A DNA stretch of 37,909 nucleotides. Origin: Sedimentisphaerales bacterium. Its GTDB lineage: Bacteria; Planctomycetota; Phycisphaerae; Sedimentisphaerales; Anaerobacaceae. Positions 34,684 to 37,909 of this stretch are shown here, piece by piece; position 1 is the stretch's first letter, and the number at the start of each line of letters is the position of its first letter. The notes under the pieces were generated by a model. It saw only the letters and a list, made by a program, of their open reading frames with translations. It ran no database searches and was not told the origin of the DNA. The position numbers were made by a program, and so were the translations under genes. The stretch is from the NCBI GenBank assembly GCA_028277585.1, contig JANQFY010000462.1, positions 1 through 37,909 on the forward strand. Direction: 5' to 3'.

Positions 34684-34837
34684 TATCTTTTCCTTCTTCT
34701 TGTGTGTCGGGACCGGAGAATGCGATACTACTCTCCCTGAGCTCACTCTTTGGCTCATCACTAGAGAGCAAACTTGTTACGTCACAAGTTGCATCACTGG
34801 CATGTTTTGGCAAGTATCTTAGATGAATCTGGGCCAT
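34637..34837 (-). CDS. Possible small protein between the binding-protein and prenyl synthase genes
   Basis: A 66-residue frame that starts 16 nt after the livK-like stop and runs 47 nt into the prenyl synthase gene in another frame. It reads MAQIHLRYLPKHASDATCDV at the start, then a hydrophilic Ser/Glu-rich body. The ribosome binding site is weak. It fills an otherwise empty 170-nt gap within a compact operon, which favours a real gene; the overlap and weak signal count against it. Confidence 0.35.
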   Translation of the reverse strand: MAQIHLRYLPKHASDATCDVTSLLSSDEPKSELRESSIAFSGPDTQEEGKDNETGRTVWRCHSSLA

Positions 34838-34853
34838 AGCTTATCTCACTTAA

Positions 34854-35987
34854 TCATCTGTACCATATGAATTGCCCATTGTGGACAGTCTTCAAATATG
34901 CTGGCTGAATAACATCCCCGTTCTCGTCGAAAGAAGTACTTCCTGTGACACCCGCAAAGTTGTTAATTGAATAGATCGCATCCCTGATCGCATCGGAAGA
35001 CATCCCTCCTTGTCTGATTGCCTGGACTAGAATGCGAGCGGCATCATAAGCATATGCGGCAAATATATCTGGATCACTTTGGTACTGATCTTCAAAGGTT
35101 GTCACAAATTCAATGACATGCGGTTCATTGCTCCGTGGATCGTATGCCCGTGCCGAGTAGATAACGCCTTCAGCGGCGTCACCGGCGATAGTAAGAACCT
35201 CTGGGTCTTCGAACATGACGCTACTCATAAACTGCGTTGCCAGTCCCAGTTCACGGGCCTGTTTGAGTAGAAGCCCCAGTTCCTTGTATCCTACAATATA
35301 GACACCATTCGGTTCTGCTGCGATAATCTTGGTCAAGTGTGAACGGAAATCGGTCGCGCCTTGAGGGAACGCTTCTTCTGCGACTATCTGCCCGCCATGG
35401 TCTGTAAACGTCTTCTTGAAGACGCCCACAATGCCGACCCCGTAGTCGTTGTTGACATACACGACAGCAGTTTTTTTGATGCCGAGTTCTTGGATTGCAG
35501 CATCTGCCATAACGCTGCCTTCAAACACATCCGAGGCACAATTCCGGAAGATGTAGTCTCCGGCATTGGTGATGCTGGGCGCAGAAGATGTTGGGGATAG
35601 GACGACTACGCGATTTCGCTCGGCAACAGGAGCCATCGCGAGTGTGACAGAGCTGAAGAGTCCGCCGATGACTGCAGACACATGATCAACAGTGATGAGT
35701 TTCTGCAGTGCCGACACTCCATCTTTTCCAACACCCTTGGAATCTTCGTATATTGCAGAGATAGTCCTATTCCGAACTCCGCCGCGTTTGTTGACCTCTG
35801 AAAAAACGAGATCGATTGCTTGTCGGGCGGTAGTTCCGTATTTGGCTCCCTCACCTGACAAAGGAAGGACCACCCCAATCTTGATCTCAGTGTTCTTCCT
35901 CTCCCTGGATATCTGGACGAATTGTGACACAGCAATCGCCAGAACGACAGTCACTATTGCTCCGACTATCCATATTCCCTTCTTCAT
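34854..35987 (-). CDS. Periplasmic substrate-binding protein, branched-chain amino acid type (LivK-like)
   Basis: A 377-residue type I periplasmic binding protein. An N-terminal hydrophobic segment (6-22, WIVGAIVTVVLAIAVSQ) has no lipobox, so it is either a membrane anchor or a signal peptide. The mature part begins IKIGVVLPLSGEGAKYGTTA, the standard start of LivK-like proteins, and keeps GGLFSSVTLAMAPVAE, NDYGVGIVGVFKKTF and the FAAYAYDAARIL helix. It would capture a solute for the LivFGHM importer. ATG 35987 has GGAGG about 7 nt upstream; a TATACT-like -10 lies 20-30 nt before it. It is the first gene of the operon, but three non-transport genes separate it from the permeases, which is unusual. 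Confidence 0.88.
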   Translation of the reverse strand: MKKGIWIVGAIVTVVLAIAVSQFVQISRERKNTEIKIGVVLPLSGEGAKYGTTARQAIDLVFSEVNKRGGVRNRTISAIYEDSKGVGKDGVSALQKLITVDHVSAVIGGLFSSVTLAMAPVAERNRVVVLSPTSSAPSITNAGDYIFRNCASDVFEGSVMADAAIQELGIKKTAVVYVNNDYGVGIVGVFKKTFTDHGGQIVAEEAFPQGATDFRSHLTKIIAAEPNGVYIVGYKELGLLLKQARELGLATQFMSSVMFEDPEVLTIAGDAAEGVIYSARAYDPRSNEPHVIEFVTTFEDQYQSDPDIFAAYAYDAARILVQAIRQGGMSSDAIRDAIYSINNFAGVTGSTSFDENGDVIQPAYLKTVHNGQFIWYR

Positions 35988-36005
35988 TGTTAAGCCTCCA
36001 AGCAA

Positions 36006-36700
36006 AGTATAAGAAACAAGGCCTGGATACTGCTTAGCCTTGGTCCCATAATCACGCCCGTGCCTTCATCCTTGCGTGTCGTACGATCGATTTGCCGGAC
36101 TCGCTACGGCCCGGATTTGTTAGGCGGCAGCGCCTTCCTGAAGCCAGTTCTTTCGATAGATGGGGCTACGGGCCTACGATGAAGGCGAACCTGTGACATT
36201 TCGAGGTGTCACGGCAAGCGTTCGGCGCGCCGGCAGCGCGGGCCTGTTTCGATCAGATTCACCTGTCAAAGGTCTCTTAACGGCCTCCCTATTCGCTTGT
36301 CTTCTCGCCGCTTGGTTCGGCTCGTCCTTCAAGCTGCGGGTTTCCGTGCCCATACCGCGCATCTCGGCCCAACCATCTCCATCTGCCCACGTAAGCACCT
36401 GGAATATCTGTCACCACTTCATTCAGGGTGCCATTATGGTTGATTTGTACGAGGCAGACAAGGAAAACTCCGCTATCGCCCAGGACTGCCAGTAACCTGA
36501 AAGGTGGGGCGTTCCCCGTTTTCGGTTAAGCCTTGATGAGATTCTCACGGTGGCCATATCCCTTGGGCAAATACCCGCCTTGGCCTCAACGTACGCAGTC
36601 TAGGGGCTTCCCAATTGGAACCCTCTCGCAAGAAGAAGCGGTAGGGTGAACATTGGAGCTATCCTGACCAAGGAAGCGTCCCAGAGAGCGGCGCCGGAGA
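36006..36700. other. Intergenic region between the transporter operon and the right end
   Basis: No convincing gene in about 700 bp. A + strand frame (36160-36495) and its - strand shadow look random. Short hairpins are present: GTGACA (36193-36198) with TGTCAC (36207-36212), and GGGG (36506-36509) with CCCC (36514-36517). A GTTAGGC word near 36118 recalls an integron recombination core, but no partner site was found. The promoter of the livK-like operon should lie at the left edge. Confidence 0.5.
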
Positions 36701-36708
36701 ATCAGCAT

Positions 36709-36730
36709 GTGATACACGACTGTGTATCAC
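36709..36730. repeat. Palindrome with the TGATACAC motif, right end site 1
   Basis: GTGATACAC (36709-36717) and GTGTATCAC (36722-36730) are perfect inverted arms with a 4-nt spacer. The half site equals that of the palindrome in front of the integrase. It lies about 300 bp inside the right attachment repeat, a usual distance for integrase arm or excisionase sites. Confidence 0.7.
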
Positions 36731-36888
36731 TTTTCGACTTCCCGGCGCGTAACAGTGTGCATGTGTTTACCGTGTGTGAAACACGCGAAGGCCCACGGAG
36801 GTCATAAGCCCTGCTTCGTGAGAGGTTTGGAGGTTTCTGCTTTGGGCGGAAACGTCCTTGAGACGGGCGTAGCCGAGGCATTACGATC

Positions 36889-36914
36889 TGATACAGGATG
36901 TGTATCAAAGATAC
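36889..36914. repeat. TGATACA/GTGTATCA sites, right end site 2
   Basis: TGATACAG (36889-36896, one mismatch) and GTGTATCA (36900-36907) are inverted with a 3-nt spacer. A further overlapping small palindrome, GTATC-AAA-GATAC (36902-36914), adds a third half site. The cluster leads straight into the phased GCAA array. Confidence 0.65.
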
Positions 36915-36975
36915 GCAATGGAGTGCAAACGGGTGCAATTGAGCGCAATGAATGCAAAGAATGCAAAATCTGCAA
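36915..36975. repeat. Seven GCAA words phased at 9-10 bp beside attR
   Basis: GCAA occurs at 36915, 36925, 36935, 36945, 36954, 36963 and 36972. The steps are 10, 10, 10, 9, 9 and 9 bp, close to one DNA turn. Most copies are preceded by T or C and followed by A or T. The array ends 57 bp before the attachment repeat; an AT-rich tract (ATTATTTATTAAC) lies between. This suggests a set of protein-binding sites on one face of the helix, or intrinsic bending. Confidence 0.7.
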
Positions 36976-37032
36976 TACCATAAGTCATTATTTATTAACG
37001 GGTTACAGTTTGTGCTGTTTTGGGCGGTCCTT

Positions 37033-37077
37033 GATCACACCCGTGAGGTCACAGGTTCGAGTCCTGTATCGCCCATT
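37033..37077 (+). repeat. Right attachment repeat (attR), copy of the tRNA-Val 3' part
   Basis: A 45-bp perfect copy of 2784-2828, from the anticodon loop to two bases beyond the discriminator. The 5' half of the tRNA is absent here, so this is the duplicated core left by integration, not a second tRNA gene. Confidence 0.93.
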
Positions 37078-37224
37078 CCCCATAAACCAGTTCTTCACAG
37101 CAACTTGCATCGCATTTCTTGGTCATTCTCGGCGCTGCCAACATCACCCCATAAACCGACAAACTACGCCCTTTTTCGCTCTTCTCTGCCGAGGAAATCA
37201 GAAACTGCTATCAGTTCATCAGTA

Positions 37225-37593
37225 TCAGTCACAATCTCGGCAAGCCCCGTAGATTATGACCTCGTGCGAATTCATCCTGAATCCTCTCGGCAGCAGTTCG
37301 TTCAGGCCACCGCAACAGCCATCTAGATCAAACATCTTGCGACAGCCTTCACAGATGAAGAAGTGATGATGCTCGCTGCGTTCCCGTTCGTAGTGGGGCG
37401 GCAAGCCGGCCGCTTCAATCTTCCGGACTTCACCTGAATCGACCAGTCTCTTGAGAGCACGGTAAACGGTGGCGAGACCCAGTCCAGGTGAACTAATCGA
37501 GGCAGTCTCCAGCAATTCCTTCGGAGTTACGGGTCTGCCAAGATCATCCAGCACACTGAGAATGGCCGCCTGTTGATTCGTCTTCGGTTTCAT
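37225..37593 (-). CDS. Fur-family metal-responsive transcription regulator
   Basis: A 122-residue Fur superfamily repressor on the chromosome side of attR. The N-terminal winged helix (QQAAILSVLDDLGRPVTPKE; LGLATVYRALKRLVDSGEVR) contains the family DNA-recognition helix ATVYRALKRL. The metal-binding part has HHHFFICEGCRKMFDLDGC, with the C-x-x-C structural zinc site, and a final CRDC second pair. The absence of a longer C-terminal His/Asp tail leaves Fur, Zur and PerR open. It starts at ATG 37593. Two Fur-like palindromes lie 25 and 66 nt upstream, so it probably controls itself. Confidence 0.9.
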   Translation of the reverse strand: MKPKTNQQAAILSVLDDLGRPVTPKELLETASISSPGLGLATVYRALKRLVDSGEVRKIEAAGLPPHYERERSEHHHFFICEGCRKMFDLDGCCGGLNELLPRGFRMNSHEVIIYGACRDCD

Positions 37594-37617
37594 AACGACA
37601 TATTCGCAGAAAGAAGA

Positions 37618-37633
37618 TGAGAGTCAATTCTCA
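37618..37633. promoter_or_regulatory. Fur-like operator, proximal
   Basis: TGAGAGTCAATTCTCA is an inverted repeat (TGAGA/TCTCA arms) centred about 32 nt upstream of the Fur-family start codon. The form resembles Fur-type boxes of the TGAGAATNATTCTCA kind. Confidence 0.55.
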
Positions 37634-37658
37634 AAAACCTGTTGACGCCTTTTGTTGG

Positions 37659-37680
37659 TGATGATAATGCATTCTCATCA
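37659..37680. promoter_or_regulatory. Fur-like operator, distal
   Basis: A 22-bp palindrome with a single mismatched pair (TGATGATAATGC followed by ATTCTCATCA). Its core GATAATGCATTCTC is close to the classic Fur box. A TTGACG at 37642-37647 lies beside it, so it may cover a promoter, either for the regulator or for a divergent gene to the right. Confidence 0.65.
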
Positions 37681-37909
37681 TGAAGCCAAATCAGTCAGAG
37701 CTGTTGTTACGCGGGGAAACCTGTCTTGACCCGGCGCATATCTGTCGTGTCGCGCAGTGGCATGTGGCGGTGTTCTCAGGGCAGCTCAGGGCAGACCCGC
37801 TGCCGTTGAGCCATCGCAGCGCCCCCGTACCACGTGCAAATGAACACCGCTTCGGCCTTTGCATCGATCTTCCGGACGCTTGCGGTTGCCGAATACAGGC
37901 CCAGAGCCA
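37681..37909. other. Window edge without a confident gene
   Basis: Two open frames reach the edge. On the + strand ATG 37680 opens a frame of 76 codons directly at the distal Fur box. On the - strand a frame entering from outside ends at a TGA (37776-37778) with a plausible tail (AEAVFICTWYGGAAMAQRQR, then VCPELP). They overlap, so at most one is real; neither matches a family I know. Confidence 0.3.

Larger units (their letters stand above)
2784..37077. mobile_element. 34.2-kb integrative island in tRNA-Val(CAC), satellite-like core with defence cargo
   Basis: The limits are set by a 45-bp perfect direct repeat of the tRNA 3' region at 2784-2828 and 37033-37077, with a tyrosine integrase gene 108 nt inside the left copy. 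The unit length from repeat to repeat is 34,249 bp. Inside are, on the left, integrase, an unknown gene, a DUF1580-like HTH gene and a primase-helicase; in the middle, NLR-like, restriction and nucleotide-signalling genes; on the right, an ABC transporter operon. Structural phage genes and conjugation genes were not seen. It resembles P4-like satellites or replicating genomic islands more than a prophage or an ICE. Whether it can still excise cannot be told from sequence. Confidence 0.9.

Noticed and set aside
36110-36125. Integron attC site (GTTAGGC core word)
   Set aside because: No matching RYYYAAC partner at a proper distance and no integron integrase; a single 7-base match is expected by chance.
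36160-36495. 111-codon + strand frame near the right end
   Set aside because: Low-complexity translation, no motif, no ribosome binding site, and an equally long frame on the other strand; taken as non-coding.
37033-37077. Second tRNA-Val gene at the right end
   Set aside because: Only the 3' part is present; the 5' acceptor strand and D arm are missing, so this is an attachment-site duplicate.

Overview
The window shows 34.2 kb of inserted DNA in a bacterial chromosome, most likely of the phylum Planctomycetota. The lineage call rests on three things: a DUF1580-like DNA-binding protein, a family I know mainly from planctomycetes; an ECF sigma factor overlapping a membrane-anchored gene with a LolA-like duplicated exported part; and the general codon and GC character. 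It is an inference from gene content, not from a marker gene. The conserved chromosome is visible only at the two ends. On the left are a partial exported-protein gene, the sigma factor pair, two terminators with nearly the same GC stem, and tRNA-Val(CAC) with its promoter. On the right is a Fur-family regulator with two Fur-like boxes.

The insert is an integrative element in the 3' half of tRNA-Val. A 45-bp perfect direct repeat of the tRNA 3' part lies at 2784-2828 and 37033-37077. A tyrosine integrase sits just inside the left repeat. Just inside the right repeat are palindromes built from the same TGATACAC word found in front of the integrase, and an array of seven GCAA words spaced 9-10 bp apart. 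The left arm (2.9-7.3 kb) reads integrase, unknown protein, small HTH protein, primase-helicase. This is the backbone of a phage-satellite-like or replicating genomic island. No capsid, tail, portal, packaging or conjugation gene is visible.

The cargo is mostly anti-phage defence. On the + strand come a GIY-YIG protein with a 129-nt palindromic element upstream, a TIR-NB-ARC-WD40 (NLR-like) protein of about 1257 residues, a small basic protein coupled to a serine recombinase, and a type III-like Mod/Res pair. The Mod/Res pair lies between an N-terminal and a C-terminal relic of a type I hsdM gene, so one restriction module appears to have replaced or split another. From about 20 kb the genes are on the - strand: a tight three-gene operon of nucleotide-handling proteins (guanylate-kinase-like plus deoxyribosyltransferase/TIR-like; Nudix-like; tandem guanylate-kinase-like), then McrBC.

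The right third (27.9-36 kb, - strand) is an odd operon. A branched-chain amino acid type (HAAT) periplasmic binding protein is followed by a polyprenyl-synthase-like enzyme, a sigma54-activator-like AAA+ protein without a visible GAFTGA loop, a small charged protein, and all four membrane and ATPase subunits of the transporter.

The best candidates for an undescribed system are the guanylate-kinase/Nudix/deoxyribosyltransferase-like triad and the transporter-prenyl synthase-AAA operon. All functional statements come from reading motifs by eye; no database search was run.
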